Assembly: GCA_010015655.1 (NCBI GenBank)
Contig: ML976661.1
Coordinates: 1,226,472-1,290,471 of the forward strand
Direction: 5' to 3'
Source of the DNA: Bimuria novae-zelandiae CBS 107.79
Taxonomy: Eukaryota; Ascomycota; Dothideomycetes; Pleosporales; Didymosphaeriaceae
DNA: 64,000 nucleotides
The notes below the pieces were generated by a model. It made no database searches, was not told where the DNA came from, and saw only the letters and a program-made list of their open reading frames with translations. Both the position numbers and the translations under genes were made by a program. Each line of letters opens with the position of its first letter. Position 1 is the stretch's first letter. Positions 10,669 to 23,301 of this stretch are shown one piece after another.

Positions 10669-12072
10669 TTCTAGCAGTCGAGGTACTCCTGACAGCGCCG
10701 GGATTCCATATTCGGTGAAGGAAAGTGGGTAGTAGTCGGCGCTTGTATCGAGCTCGCGTATGTCGTGGTCGAAGGCAGCACTCGAGCAGTGCAGCAAACG
10801 TAGTGAGGGTTGTCGGCTTTGCTTCCTGTCGTGTGCTGTCTTGTCTCCAGGCAGCCGGGCGGTTTGATACCGTTTGAGTCAAACGTGCGCTAGAGATCCG
10901 CTTAGACTTGAGCGTTGTTCTAATTTCGATAAATGTGCGCAAGAACTGGTGTCAGAGTAATGATGTAGGTTGACGGGTTCTTGGGAGTTGAGCCGATGGC
11001 TCTCAAGTCCAGATGTCGGCAGCAGCGACGAAGAAAATACAAGCTGCGCACCTTCGATCTCGGACTTCAAGGTCAATGTTGCGATGTGAGCCTTGCGGCG
11101 TGGGGCTCCGCAGCGGCGCAGGTATGTGCGGTGCGGCACAGGTGGAAGGACACGAAAGGTGGTGTAAACATCGGCCCGCGTCGATGCCCGATTGAACCAA
11201 GTTCGGTTTGGTAGTCTGAGCACATCTCTCAATATGGTAATTTCTAGACACACCTATTTCTAGTGCCGAAAAGTCGATAGAAACACTCAGCGCCTCCCTC
11301 ACGTTGTTCATAGAGGTACCTGGACAATTCGAAGTTTCTGTGTGGTTTGGCGATGCCTGATAATTACCCATGGTAGGGACCGCTAAGACCTGAAGACCCA
11401 ATCTTTCTTGGGTAAGTCTACAGGCGTGTGGCGTCTCTAAACATACTCCGAGACACGCTACTGGCAAATCCATGGAATGTGGATTCCACCTGCATTTACC
11501 GATTCTACTTTGCGCACCAGGAGTTGATATGTGGCACGGTTCTCGTTGAAGCGACCAAACATGTAGCATACCCAGTCTTCCCTCATCAAGCGTTCTCGGA
11601 CTTTTCAGAGGGCACGAAGTCTCGGGCCATGTGAACTCGTTTGCATGGAGGAGTGAAGCGCGGTCTTCACTGATACCCAGGTAGACGCAACCAACCAAAG
11701 CGCTCAAGGTACTTTTGGTGTGATGCAAAGGCACAGGCGCGAACACGATCCTAGTTCTGAACCGGTCACTCTCGTGATGTATTGTTGCCTTGATGCGACC
11801 TGGCCGATGTGATTGGAACCCGTCGGAATTCTCCCGCGCAGTTAAATCGGCGTCAATCAAGCGGCACGGTTGGCTTAATGTAGTACTTTGGAAGACCGAA
11901 ATTTGCTCTGCCTGTGGCATGGGTGCTCAGTTTTTTTTATGATTATCACATTTAAGATCCCTCCCCCGTTCTATTGGAATTGGCTACTCTTCAGAAAGCG
12001 TCTGGCATGCTTTCACAATCCTAGAATTTCCAATTCTTCGTCACATTTGATCTTGAGTCTTGAGGTTTCGCA
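10669..12072 (-). other. region with one long unrecognised ORF
   Basis: About 1.4 kb of normal composition. The minus strand holds an uninterrupted 305-codon ORF (11920-11003) starting with MPQAEQISVFQ. It has no membrane segment or known motif, is rich in Cys and His, and overlaps another minus-strand frame at 11253-10879. It may be a real hypothetical gene reading away from the secreted-protein gene at 12073, or a chance opening. A run of T (11930-11939) and a CT-rich tract lie just upstream of the 12073 start and may belong to that promoter. Confidence 0.3.
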
Positions 12073-14457
12073 ATGCGAGGACCAGGTCTTTCTGCCCTGG
12101 TGGCATCTTTTCTAGCGATCAAGGTGGTTGCATCCCCATCCCCGGAATGCTACACTGTCGATCTACTTTCGGAAAGCTCTCCAACGAGTGGAAACGCTAT
12201 TAAGATGATACACGATCATCTGGCGTCGGCTGCTTCCATCTGTCATCAGCCCGACCGATTCCACGTTATCCCTGATGACGGAGTCAATAATACGCGCTTC
12301 CTTACCTACGCCGGGCCTGTCGTTCTGGAGATTTCTTCGAGGGCTCAGAATGCTCTCGTCATTGAGAAGAAATGCTCGGCCAGTTTCAACGCCATACTGG
12401 ACGGATGTGCTGGTCACAACATCTTCGCGGGCGGAAGGCTCAGCGACAACATTATAGATTACAGTCTCTACCTTCGGTCTCACTTCGCAAATCCTGAAAG
12501 GGGGCGTCATCTAGAAGCTCGTGGCAGAAGTAGAACCAGAACCAGGCCTAAGACCAGACCTAGACCCAAGCTGAAGTCACGGACAAAGACAAAGCCCAAG
12601 ACAAAACCGAAGCCAAAGCCAAAGCCAAAGCCAACGCCAACGCCAAAGCCGAAGTCGAAGACGAAGACGAAGACGCAGATGATGCCGAAGCCGAAGCCGA
12701 AGTCGAAATCGAAGCCGAATACTGGTTTAAGCTCTCGCCCTAAACCGACACCTTCTCAGAAGCCCACAGCAACACAGACCAAGATAAAGATTGGGCCCAC
12801 CAAAAACTGTAAACAACTTGCTCTGGCCATGCAGACGCCCTCTAAGGGCAAGAAGATTCTGCGCGATATCGAAATGCCTCGTGGAGGCTTTCTCGGGAGT
12901 AGAGTGGATATCAATAGCAGGGAGGAGCTCTTGAAAAGGGTCAACGATAACGATGATGACTGGGAGAGTCCTACTCTTCAAGACACAAGACGCAACCACG
13001 ATGCAACACCGAAACCGGGGACCGGGTGCGGCATTACATTCAATGCGCTCGATTACCCAACGAAAAGATCGATGGTACGTTCAATTCTTTTGGCAATGAC
13101 ACCCTCTTCGCGCAGTCAGCCTTGTTCCACAAATGCTAATTTGACATTCTCAACAGCCTCCAAATGCCCCTTACTATTCAATCGACAGCGAAGACGGCGT
13201 TTGCAACAAGATTGAATTCTAGGAGACCACGACTGGCATTTTGGGTGATATGAAATACCATATTGAGCACATATTAGAATGGCAGGCCGTGGCGAAGTTC
13301 TTTGACTGGATGGATCGGAAAAAGAAAGCTGAACAAAAAACCTACCAGGATCCTGATCTAAACAAGAAGGTACGAGACGGCCTTAGCTTCTGTCAGTATT
13401 GGAAAGCACAATGGAAAGGTGCTTACCCGCAACCTATTACCATCAATGGCAAGACCCTCGAGCCGATTGATCATATGGCACAGGCCTATCCCGGCTTAAA
13501 CAATCGCCTAGAGGAGTTTGTTTGGCTTCAGGCAACAATAAACACCCCTGCAAAGAGCAGCGTAAGTGACATTTTTCGGATATGAACTATTCCATGAACT
13601 CTTGTCTAACCTTTCCATAGATGTGGAGCTACAAGGGAATCAAAGAAAATGCTGGAACTCTCTACAACGTCGAAAAAATGCGCGAATTCATTACAGGAGA
13701 GAAATCAGCCACGAAAGTCAAGAATCAAGAAAAGGCGGCCGGCGAATTCGTTGACACAGCCAAGACGGCTTTGACCAAACTCAAAGCCCTGTTGGGAGCA
13801 CGCAAGTACATGCGAGACCAGAAAGTCAGCGACATCTTCGGGAGGCAGGTGGAGAACATTCGCAAGATGTTGGATGACATCGACAACGAAATGCCCAAAC
13901 ACCCTCGCACGCCGGGGAGAGGCGCCAAAGCATATGAACCATGGATCAAACAAGACCTGGCGAAGTATTGGATCGAGTACATGAACGAACGATTCGAGAT
14001 CGCGAAAACACGAACGCACAACGACATGAATACCTACCTGAAGCTCATCGACGACAAATGGTGCGATGGCAGGCCAAAGTCAAAGTCTGGCTCTCCAGCT
14101 AACTCTCGCCCTGGTTCCCGACCCGGTTCTCGATCTGGTTCCCGGTCTGGCACTCCAGACCCTGTCAATGACCTTGCAGACTTGTTCAAAGTCATGGACA
14201 TGAATGATTCAAAGATCAAAGAGCTCTGCTTATTTCACAGTAAGGTAGAGAGGAGTGGAACGCGGAAAAAAGCAGTCCCTGGAGAGCGCCCTGGTGAGCA
14301 ACCTTCGGTGGCATTGACGGAGATGCTGGTCTTCATTTCCGTCAATGAGTACACTCGCATCGCATTGTTGTGCTCATTTCATCATTTTTTGGGCTATTGT
14401 ACAGGAGGAGTTTGGTCTTCGACTCAACGTTTGTTTGACCCAGATTTGTTGCGCTGA
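12073..14457 (+). pseudogene. secreted protein with Lys-Pro linker and EHxLEWQ domain; premature stop
   Basis: Three exons keep phase 0: 12073-13074, 13157-13561 and 13621-14457. The introns are 13075-13156 and 13562-13620; the second has GTAAGT, a CTAAC branch site and ATAG. The protein would be about 747 residues. It starts with a signal peptide (LSALVASFLAIKVVAS). An N-terminal domain of about 130 residues is followed by a low-complexity linker of KPKPK/KTKTK repeats (about residues 150-220). A second domain contains YHIEHILEWQAVAKFFDW, and near the end there is a Ser-Arg-Pro-Gly run. In exon 2 a TAG stop (13220-13222) follows KIEF and separates the two halves, although the frame stays open on both sides. 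CAG to TAG at a CpA would explain it. EHILEWQ resembles a C-terminal region seen in some fungal secreted and chitinase-like proteins; this link is tentative. The last about 60 residues may be read-through of a further intron. Confidence 0.65.
12520..12725 (+). repeat. Lys/Pro/Thr codon repeat tract
   Basis: A coding minisatellite of AAGCCA, AAGCCG and AAGACG-type hexamers encodes the KPKP/KTKT linker of the secreted protein. Such tracts slip in length easily and give an extended, basic, possibly cell-wall-binding linker. Confidence 0.8.
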
Positions 14458-14473
14458 GTTCTGTTGTGTAACG

Positions 14474-14602
14474 TGTTGAAAAGTGAGTGTTGAGGCAATC
14501 GTTGTTTTGATGAGAAGCTACTCCATAGAGCTATATAGTGTGGATCACGTGCACAGGCCGCACGTACGCGGGTGGCCCAAGCTTCTATACTAAACTGTCA
14601 CA
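14474..14602 (-). repeat. 3' LTR of the copia element
   Basis: TGTTGAAAAG...CTGTCACA on the plus strand, that is, TG...CA ends in either orientation. This copy is only lightly mutated, while its partner has many TpG to TpA and CpA to TpA changes. The 5-mer TGTTG also directly follows the right LTR (20059-20063), so the exact outer border, or a TGTTG target duplication, is ambiguous. Confidence 0.75.
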
Positions 14603-17600
14603 CACCCCCTCAGCTTTATGTTAATTGAGAGGTAAAGCTAAAATTTTACTTAATTAGGTAACTAGATATATAAAATTATTATTATTATTATTAACGTTGC
14701 CCTAGAGGCGTTACGCGATATCAATAAGGTAGAGCTATTAACTAAACTCCTAATATTTAGCCTTTAAAAGGACTTTAATAAGCCTATTCGTAACTATTTT
14801 GTCTAAAGTGACCTATTTCATAATAAGTTACTAAGTCTTTACCTCTTGCTGAATCTATATCTAATAGATATTAATATATTACATCTTTATATATAGTTAA
14901 TCTAGATCCGTATGAATAATTCTTACTATTTATTAATTATTATAGTTGATTGTGGACGTTATACCTAAGTTAAATAAGATACTATTAAAAAAGTAAAGCT
15001 ATTTTACTATCTATAAGCTAGTAAAAGAGATTAAGAGTAGCTTTAATTTAGTAGTAAACTTAGTAACTATATACTAGAGGGTCGACTTCTAATTTATAAT
15101 TATATTACAAAGGAAAAGTATTATCCTAATAAGTTTTAATATAATTTTGTATTATTATTAAAGATAACCTTTATAATTAAGTTATTATAGGAACACTTAA
15201 TAGCGTAGAATTAAGTTATAAGCAAGTATTACTAGACGCGTTATATAACTATAATATATAACTACTTTAGATTAGTAAGATAGCAAGCGAGAATAACGTG
15301 GCTATATGCAATATTAGGCTACGTCTAGTAAGTAATATAGGCAAGATGCCCTATAAGTTCCTAATATAGTTTTATACGTTAAAGTTTGTCTCCTTAATTA
15401 ACTTATTAACTATATACTATACTTCTTATAAACCTTATTAATATATATATTTTATATAAGCTAGATCTTCTCCTTCTAGCGATCGCGGACTACTTAGACG
15501 TCTAGAAACTAAGATAGGTCTCTTATTACCTTAAGTCTAAATTAGTCCTTTAACTTATTTTTAAAATCTTAATAAAGATAAGCGTTCGTCGGGTAATACG
15601 CTATAATAATATTATTAACATAAATAAATAAAATAGGCTAATTATTAACGTATAAATATAAAAAGCCTCTTACATGTTTAAGTCTTAGTGGCTTAATTAT
15701 TATTCTAAATATATTATACTATAAGAGTAGCGCATATTTTAAGCTGTAGAGGGCGTGTAGCACCTTTAGAAGATTACTATTTACCTTTTTAAATAAACTA
15801 AAAGTTTTAGCGTATAGCTTTTAATTAAATATAAAAATAAGGATAATATTAAGTACGTTATATTACTTTAGCCCTAACTAAAGTAGTTAGTAATTATAAT
15901 AACTACTTAAAAGGAGCAAGCTATAAAAGTAGTAGCATAAATATTATTAAACTACTCCTATAGGTTTCTGCGTACGACAAGTTAAGTCTTATACTTATAA
16001 AAATAGCCATCATTATTCAACATATATATAAATACCTATATAAGTAGGACTACCTTAATACCTTTAGCCTACACGGTTTAGTGTGTTACTAAGATTTTAT
16101 AAAAGGAGCTTTTACTTTAGACCTTTTAATACTTACGCTTAGTAACTTTTATAAACTTAGCACCGTATAGATATAATTTTAGCTAGCTAATATACTTTAG
16201 GGCAGGTAGTAACTAGCTTTAATAAATATAAAAGTTATCTGCCTTTATATTACGAATAATTATTATTATAGCAAAGGTATATAGGTAATTAGTAACATTT
16301 AAAGCTCCTTGCTAAAATACGTAAGTCTATAAATTACTTAAGTTTATTAGTTTTTAAACGCGTTTTACACTAAGTACGTTATTTTATAAAATATTTAATT
16401 TTTAACGCTGTAGAGTATTATTATCGCGTTAATTAGGTATATAACTTTTAATTTTAGCAACTAATTAATTAGTAATGTTTCATTATAAGAGCGTAGGACG
16501 AAAGTTGTGAGCATTATAGCACACTATTAAATAGTCTACTATGCGATTAAAAAGTGTTAATATATCTATAAAGTTATTAAAAAGTAACTAATATTAAGAG
16601 GTTCATTGTCTATTAGTATTACGCTCTATTAATAACTGTTCATTCGATTAGTCTATAGGTGTTAGTATTACTATTATTATAAATATAGCTTTATCATAGA
16701 GACGTCGCTAACGTGTTATTAAGAGTTCCTTAATAGATACGTTGTTATCTTTATATAATTCTAGAACGTGAAGTAACTTAATAACTCTCTTAGTTACTAA
16801 GTTCTCTGCGTAGCCATCGCGGCCTTTATAAAATATAAAAGTGTTAAATGCCACGTCTCGTGGGCGAATAACTCAATCCTTTATTAGTAATTAGATCTAG
16901 AAAATATTAGTGCAATTATAGCCTACAAGATGGTTAATTAGGGCACGCGAGGCTCTCTTTACTTTATATAATAAATATTTATTAAGGACGTACGCGCGAT
17001 AACTAACTAGTTAAAAATAGCTTATTATAAGCTTTTTATCTTAAATAGCCTTATATAGCGTGCGCTAACTAGGTAGGTATACTATTATTTTTATTAGCTT
17101 ATTTACTAACTATTTTAAAAAGTTATCCTAGAGGCATAAGGCGCCGGCCTTTATAATAATTAGTTTACTAGTAATCTTAGCACTTTTATTTTACGTTAGA
17201 GTATCTAGAGCGCGTAGCCTAAGTATATACTTAGGTTAGTATAAAGTTATTTTATAAAGTTAATAATACTGCGCTTAGCGTCGAGCTTAAACGTAATTAT
17301 ATTATAATTATACTAACGCTAAATATATTATATAGTCCTCTATAGCTAGTAGTCTAGCTAAGCTTTTAATTTTATTAGAAAGATCTCTACTTCGTGCTAA
17401 CACGAGTGTTAATAGATAATATAAGTATTCTACATATTATTATGATAGCAGGACTTTCCTTATTATTATAGTTAGATAAAATTAATTGAAAGTTAATAGA
17501 AGGGATAGACAGCATCCTTTAGCGTCAAATATAAAACCTACTTTATTAACTTTAATTTTATATAAATTTAATAAAAGTCTTAGTTAGCAAGTCCTTGTAC

Positions 17601-19928
17601 TATTACTTCTTTAATATTATTATTTAGATAATCTATAATCTTACGTCCTAAATAACCCAAAATTTTATAAGCTAGCGCTAAAAAGATCTAAAAGATCTTT
17701 AGTGCTTCTAATAAGCGAGTTAAATAATTATTATAAGTAAGGATAATTTTATTAGATAGCGAAAAGAATCTACATTAATAAACTAGTAGTCCTTATAGTA
17801 CTCTAAGTAAGTAATAACGCTATGTTTGTTCTATAGTGCATCTTAACTTAAGTTAAAGTAAATACTAATATCGCGATAGCGTCTAAGATTAATAATACTT
17901 ATAATAAAGCTAGCTACTAGAGTAATATAAGTAATTATCGTTAGTGCTATACCTATTAGTATATTAATTATCAGAATTATCTTTCTCTAAGCCTTAATTT
18001 TGTAGTAATATTTACTTACTTTAATAATTATACTAGTATTCTTAACGCGCTTCTGCTCTTAGCCTACCTAATTAGTTATATTAATAATATAGGTGTTAGA
18101 ACATAGGTTAAGGATCTATTAGTTTTAGAGAGTTATAGTATAATTACTAGTTATAGTAATAGTTAACTTGTTTAGTAAAATTATATTATAATTATTAATT
18201 AGAACGACTAAAACTTTACTTATTATACTATATATGCCTATTATAATAGCTAAGCTCCTATCGCTTATTGGACGCCTATTATTAAGTTAAAGAGTAATAG
18301 TAATTATTATTATTTTTAAAAATTACTTATTTATTTTATTTACCGCTTTCTATATTCGCATAAGTAGGCTATGTTTATTTTATAAAACTTAATTAATATA
18401 CTAGCGTGTAGTAACATCTTTTCTAAAGCTACTTAGTTATAAGTAGAAGTTCTTATTAAGGTAGTAGTATAAACTATACTGGTGTTTATTATTATAAATA
18501 TATACGCTCCTTAGCGCTTGATCTTTTATACCTTTATTATTATTTTTAATATTGCTTTACATCTTGGCCACTTAACGGTTACCTACTAAGCTATTAAACT
18601 TCTAGAAACAAGGTTAGACTAATTAAACGTATATTATATAGACAGCGAGGTAGTCCTCTAGCATAATTATTTATATATTATTATTATTATACTTAAATAG
18701 CTTACTTAGCTTAGGCGTAGCGTAATTAGTGTTAATATTTTTAACAATTATTAAAAAACCTTTTTATACGAGCGTACTTTTAATATTAAGTGAATTAATT
18801 TTAGTACACTAGCTAGTAACTTTAATTTATAATTATAGCTAGTTTTTAAGATTACGTAATTTTAGCGAAACATATAAGTGCTCATAGTAATTAATTAAGT
18901 TATATTAGTAAACTACTATTAATAGCGTAAAGTACTTTTTAAGAGAGATAAGACACATGTACAGCTTATCCTTATTATATAGTAAGTAAATATAGCGTTT
19001 AATAATTATTTTACTAATATTTATATTTAGGTTTTCAAGCACCTATTTCGACTTATAATTATAAGTTAATTCCTTATTATATTAGTTATACGTAAATTAA
19101 TAATATTAAAATTTAGTATTATTAAGGTTAGCGCTAGTATATATTACACTAAGTACTTTAGTAACTTTATATTAGTGTGCTATAGGCTCGACAGTCTCTA
19201 TTGGTAAAGCCAGGTTAGCTATAGCAACGTTAGGATTGTAATACTACTATAGATTGTGCTACTATGCGGTATCCTTACGAAGTAAGATCTATGTGTACTA
19301 GTCTTTATGCTTATTAAGGACTACTATAACACGCGTTATTATAAGATTAGATTTTATTACTACTATAAAGTCGTGTAACTGTTATATAAGTTATATATAA
19401 TAAATATTTTAGAATTATTATAAATAATTATAAGTAAGTAGCAGCCTTAGCAGGTGCAAACTAGGTTTATAACTATAACGTATTTGTTAAGCCATTCGGA
19501 GTAGCTGGTCCTAAAGGAGACTAAGGTTAGTTCTTAGGTAAGAGTACTATAAGGTAAAAAAGGGATATTAATAGCTTGCGCGTATTAATAAAGTTATAAG
19601 TATTAAAGGTAGTGCGCGGTTATGAATAAATTAACTAAGATCTAAGTATAATTTAAATAATAGATTAATAAATTAGGTTAAATATAAGTATAGAAGGACT
19701 ATACTTAGCGTTTCTATATACATAACTATTCCTATAATATCCCATAGTTCTATACTATCCCAAACGTGGTATAAGTGGGATCCTATAGTACAGTCACGTG
19801 ATTCTAATGTCCTATGATCTTGGCGTGTGGGACATCGTGGGACATTACATAATCCTCAGTGGGGCAATAGCGCCACCTTTCGTTATAAAGTGCCTAATGT
19901 CGTTCCGTTGAACTTGGGATCCTAACAA

Positions 19929-20058
19929 TATTAAAAAGTAAGTGCTAAGGCAATCGTTGTTTTAATTAAGAAGCTACTCTATAGAGCTATAGAGTGTGGA
20001 TCACGTGTATAGGTCGTACGTACGCGGGTGGCCCAAGCTTCTATACTGAACCGTCACA
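19929..20058 (-). repeat. 5' LTR of the copia element
   Basis: Same sequence as 14474-14602 with RIP-type differences, for example TGTTG to TATTA at the start and CACAGG to TATAGG inside. Confidence 0.75.
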
Positions 20059-20735
20059 TGTTGTTTCTTGGAGTTCGGCAGAGGCGGAGTTTGGTTGGTT
20101 TTGATTCCAACGCTCGTTTAGCCACATTTGTTGTTGCGCTTGTTCTTGTCATTTTCTAGAGTCCGTACAAGAGTCTACTTATTGTTCATCTCGACGTTTA
20201 TTTGACCATGATCCTTTCGCTTTTTTTTTTGATTGACTTTCCTCTCAGTGTTGACGAAAATGATATTTGTTGCATTGTTATTATAGACAGATTGGTAGCC
20301 TTAGAATGACACTCTGCCCTTGCTATCTTCCCAGCCGTGCTTTGGGGATAGTTCATTGTGTCTAGGTTAGCCACCCTATCTCGGATGAAGGAAGCTTTAT
20401 CGCCATATTTGAATATACGTAGGATGGGATGGACCTACACCCCTTACTTGTATACCCCTAGGCCTAGTCTGCCACCTGTCACCCCTTACCAGACACCTTA
20501 CTTCTTATTAGCTCAGATGGTAGTTCACTTTATCATTGATTAACTATTTTGGATAGTCCCACGCATGATCCCCTCCACCGATGACTTGGTACGTTATCAA
20601 CCTCTTCGCACTCGCGAGCGCGTCTCAAGCATCTAGCTCACTAGCCCTGAACCCCCATTTCGCAAGATCGAAATCTCACCTACACTGTCCCAGTTTCACA
20701 TTCGGCGGTAGAACCCACGGCTCAGAGCTCAAAAG
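20059..20735. other. intergenic / lost 5' part of bleomycin hydrolase
   Basis: Normal composition. The first about 150 bp (20084-20160) loosely resemble the DNA left of the copia insertion (14405-14470), as if a diverged T-rich repeat flanked the site. A run of T stands at 20221-20230. The 5' half of the peptidase gene with its catalytic Cys should be here, but no NQxxxGxCW-type sequence was seen. A small ORF at 20358-20543 looks spurious. Confidence 0.4.
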
Positions 20736-21763
20736 TTGATGGATACAATTGGTGAGACGATTGACAGCCGAATCGTACAGGCGCTCATGGCCAGTCCCGT
20801 GGGCGACGGTGGGCAGTGGGACATGGTGGCCAACCTAGTCCAGAAGTACGGTCTCGTGCCGCACTCTTTCTACCCGGACTCTTACAGCGCAACGAGCTCG
20901 TCGACCATGGATCGTCTCATCACCGCCAAGCTGCGTGAAGACGCTGTTCGCCTGCGCGCGATTGCGGCAAGCACGGCATCTCCAGATTCCATCACAGCAA
21001 GGATTGCTGGCGAGAAGGAGAAGATGCTCCGAGAGATCCACCTCATTCTCACATTGATGCTTGGCCCGCCGCCTCCACCGGATAAGGCCTTCACTTGGGA
21101 GTACTACGATAGCGAGGGCACCCTACGCACTCTACGCACACGCCCGACAGCGCTCGCTAAAGAGCTTTCAGTCAACTAAACTGTGCGACCTCTTGCAGGC
21201 ATAGACGTGCACCAGCTTTTCTCACTCGTCAACGACCCACGTAATCCGTACAACCGTCTTCTGAGCGTCAAACGACTCGGCAACCTTTGGAATGGCCGCC
21301 CGGTCACATATGTGAATGTCGACATGAAGACGATCAAGGAAGCTTGCATCGCCATGCTCAAGCGTGGTATGCCCGTCCTCTTTGGCTCGGACGTGGGCAA
21401 ATACTCCGACTCTTCCAAAGGCATATTGGACACAGATCTCTTCGAGTACGAGCTTGGGTTCAAAATCAAGCTCGGTATGTCGAAAGCGGAGCGCTTGCAG
21501 ACGGCGAAAGCCAGATGACACACGCTATGGTCCTGACGGCTGTACACGTCGTTGATGGAAAGCCGGTGCGATGGAGAGTAGAGAACTCGTGGAGCGACAG
21601 AGTCGGTGACAAAGGGTACTTTGTCATGAGCGATGCATGGATGGACGAGTTTGTCTACCAAGCAGTGGTTGACCCTAGCGTGGTCAGCTCGACTGTTAAG
21701 AAGGTCCTTGAGCAGAAGCCCAAGATGTTGGAATTATGGGATCCAATGGGAGCGTTGGCTTGA
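20736..21763 (+). pseudogene. bleomycin hydrolase-like cysteine peptidase (C1B), broken
   Basis: The frame from 20736 reads PVGDGGQWDMVANLVQKYGL, a bleomycin hydrolase hallmark. It then gives GIDVHQLFSLVNDPRNPYNR, GSDVGKYSDSSKGILDTDLF, THAMVLTAVH (catalytic His region), WRVENSWSD (catalytic Asn region) and ends DPMGALA, the family's conserved C-terminus. Three defects are seen. The N-terminal part with the catalytic Cys is absent. TAA at 21177-21179 interrupts one continuous frame (SVN*TVRPL). One base is missing near 21501-21504 (ACGGCGAAAGC where ACGGGCGAAAGC is expected), shifting the frame between KAERLQT and ESQMTHAM. The family is a cytosolic hexameric peptidase. This copy cannot be active. 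Confidence 0.85.
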
Positions 21764-21937
21764 AGAATTCCTTTTTGGTGCAGAATGTATGTCTAAATAT
21801 CAATAAACTTTTTTATTCTCCACGACATGGTCTTGCAATCGATATCCTACGAGACGTTACTACGAGTGATGACAGGACAGACAGTCTGCATCGTTGTTCC
21901 ATATACAAGCTAAGTCGAGCCTGTCTAATCGCCTACA

Positions 21938-22484
21938 TTACGGCCACATAGCATCTGCCGCCAGAAGCACTAACCACTCTTCAACCTTTACTTTGCTATT
22001 CAGCGTACGCAATCCTCCAGACGTATAGGAGCCCGAATTCGGGATTGACACGTTGCCTTGTGTTGTTGGGCCGATTCTAGACGCCGTTCGGTTCACTGCA
22101 CCCATGGGAAAAGCCTCCGTTTCGTAACCCGACACACCGGTGGTCTTATCGTAACCGAGTGCCGTCTCCAAAGTTGGTACTGCATGTATTGTAGTGGTGG
22201 GTAATGCGGTAGTGTATGACTTTGTGGCCAAGAGACCAAGCGAGGTCCCATCCACGAGCAGGACCGCACTCTCATGGTCTACAATCACCGAAGCATTATG
22301 GGTTTCCTGCCACTCTGTGGGAGCAACGGACAAGAAGCCTCCGTCCGTCCGGCAGTCTTACCGCCCAAGCTTGCACTGCATCTCCAGATCCGCTTGAGCT
22401 TTTGATTTCGATGGGGTAAGACTCGTCTACGCCTTTGCCATCGATCTTGAGATCATCCGCATATGCTGAGCAAGGGTTTGGTAG
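21938..22484 (-). pseudogene. unrecognised protein fragment with a 4-bp frameshift
   Basis: Minus strand. From about 22484 the frame reads CSAYADDLKIDGKGVDESYP, IEIKSSSGSGDAVQAW and AVRLPDG. The continuation, FLSVAPTEWQETHNASVIVD and so on to MWP-stop at 21938, lies in another frame. The two join cleanly if one copy of a duplicated ACGG in GACGGACGGAGG (about 22345-22356) is removed. The second part is rich in Gly, Thr and Val with NxS/T sites, as in a secreted or wall protein. No family could be named. The 3' end is 175 bp from the end of the convergent peptidase relic. Confidence 0.5.
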
Positions 22485-23301
22485 AAGCTGAAATCGAAGC
22501 TAACGAGGCGAAGGAGCTCCACGGTGATGCTGTCCAGGAGATGTCACAACCACCAACAGAAGTCTGTGGGCTTGCGATTCATCCAGTCCTGCTCACAGAT
22601 GACCTTGTGTCCTCGTTAGCAGAGATGCCGACCAGAGAAAGACAAGCCTGAGGGTAGCTAGTTTGCATTTGTGTAGGTGGTAGCCTTCTAATGTATTGGC
22701 TGTTTGTGGGGATGCTGGTGCGAAGAGCTGTGCTTTCCCATCACAACCCCCGCGGTCACCCATGTGCCTAGTGTGGATTGTACAGCGACCAAATGATCTC
22801 AAAAGCAGAAAAGGCAGAAAAAGATCAATGAGCGTATGATCGAAAGGTCACCACACACACTGAGGAGGATCGATGCTGGCACCTTTCACAGGCACGTTTC
22901 AAGCTACCTCGGTTGTCGCTTATTCAAGCCTAGCGTCAAACTACCCCACATTCGATGCGCGTCCATTCCCCTTGCCCTCCGCCAACATCGACCAATGATC
23001 AAAGCGCAGCCATAAATGGTTGTGCAGCGGAGACAGGGACTAAGCTACGTTCTCGCAACTTTGACCATATGGGTGCTTCATCAAAACCTAGGATGCCCAG
23101 TGTTATTCCACGACGAACTAAGTTCGATAGGTTTACGCGGCATCGTTACGGCGTCACCTGCAGCAGGCTTCCACTGAGCGTCATCCTTCTGGCTTTGCTC
23201 GCTTCATAGGTCCTTCCAGCTGCAAGCTAGATAGGAGTCGAAGAAGGAAACAATCTAAAAGCGAGTCTCGCGCCATTTCTGAGCTGCCACCGATAGTCGA
23301 C
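22485..23301. other. upstream region of the P450 gene
   Basis: No convincing gene. Several short ORFs on both strands (22463-22651, 22802-22593, 22955-23209) lack motifs. The part nearest 23302 should hold the P450 promoter, but no clear TATA box was seen. The first about 150 bp may still contain degraded 5' exons of the minus-strand fragment. Confidence 0.35.

Larger units (their letters stand above)
14474..20058 (-). mobile_element. Ty1/copia LTR retrotransposon, RIP-mutated
   Basis: Direct repeats of 129 and 130 bp (14474-14602 and 19929-20058) bound 5.3 kb of TpA-rich DNA full of stops. The reading direction is minus. Next to the left LTR the minus strand shows a purine-rich tract (GCTGAGGGGGTG) just before the LTR's TGTGACAG. 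Upstream of that a stop-riddled frame reads TNRLIKVLLKAKYQEF, matching the end of copia RNase H (ADGLTKPL...KF). The 19690-19928 part next to the 5' LTR is less mutated and has several GTCCCA/GGGAT words. The element lies between the secreted-protein gene and the bleomycin hydrolase relic. Confidence 0.75.

Noticed and set aside
10562..10942. 126-codon minus-strand ORF
   Set aside because: Overlaps exon 1 of the F-box-like gene in another frame and lacks motifs.
12520..12725. possible CRISPR-like or regulatory repeat
   Set aside because: It is a coding hexamer repeat for the Lys-Pro linker; no spacer structure, and CRISPR is not expected in a fungus.
13705..14027. two minus-strand ORFs opposite the secreted protein gene
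   Set aside because: Antisense shadows of a gene with clear splice sites on the plus strand.
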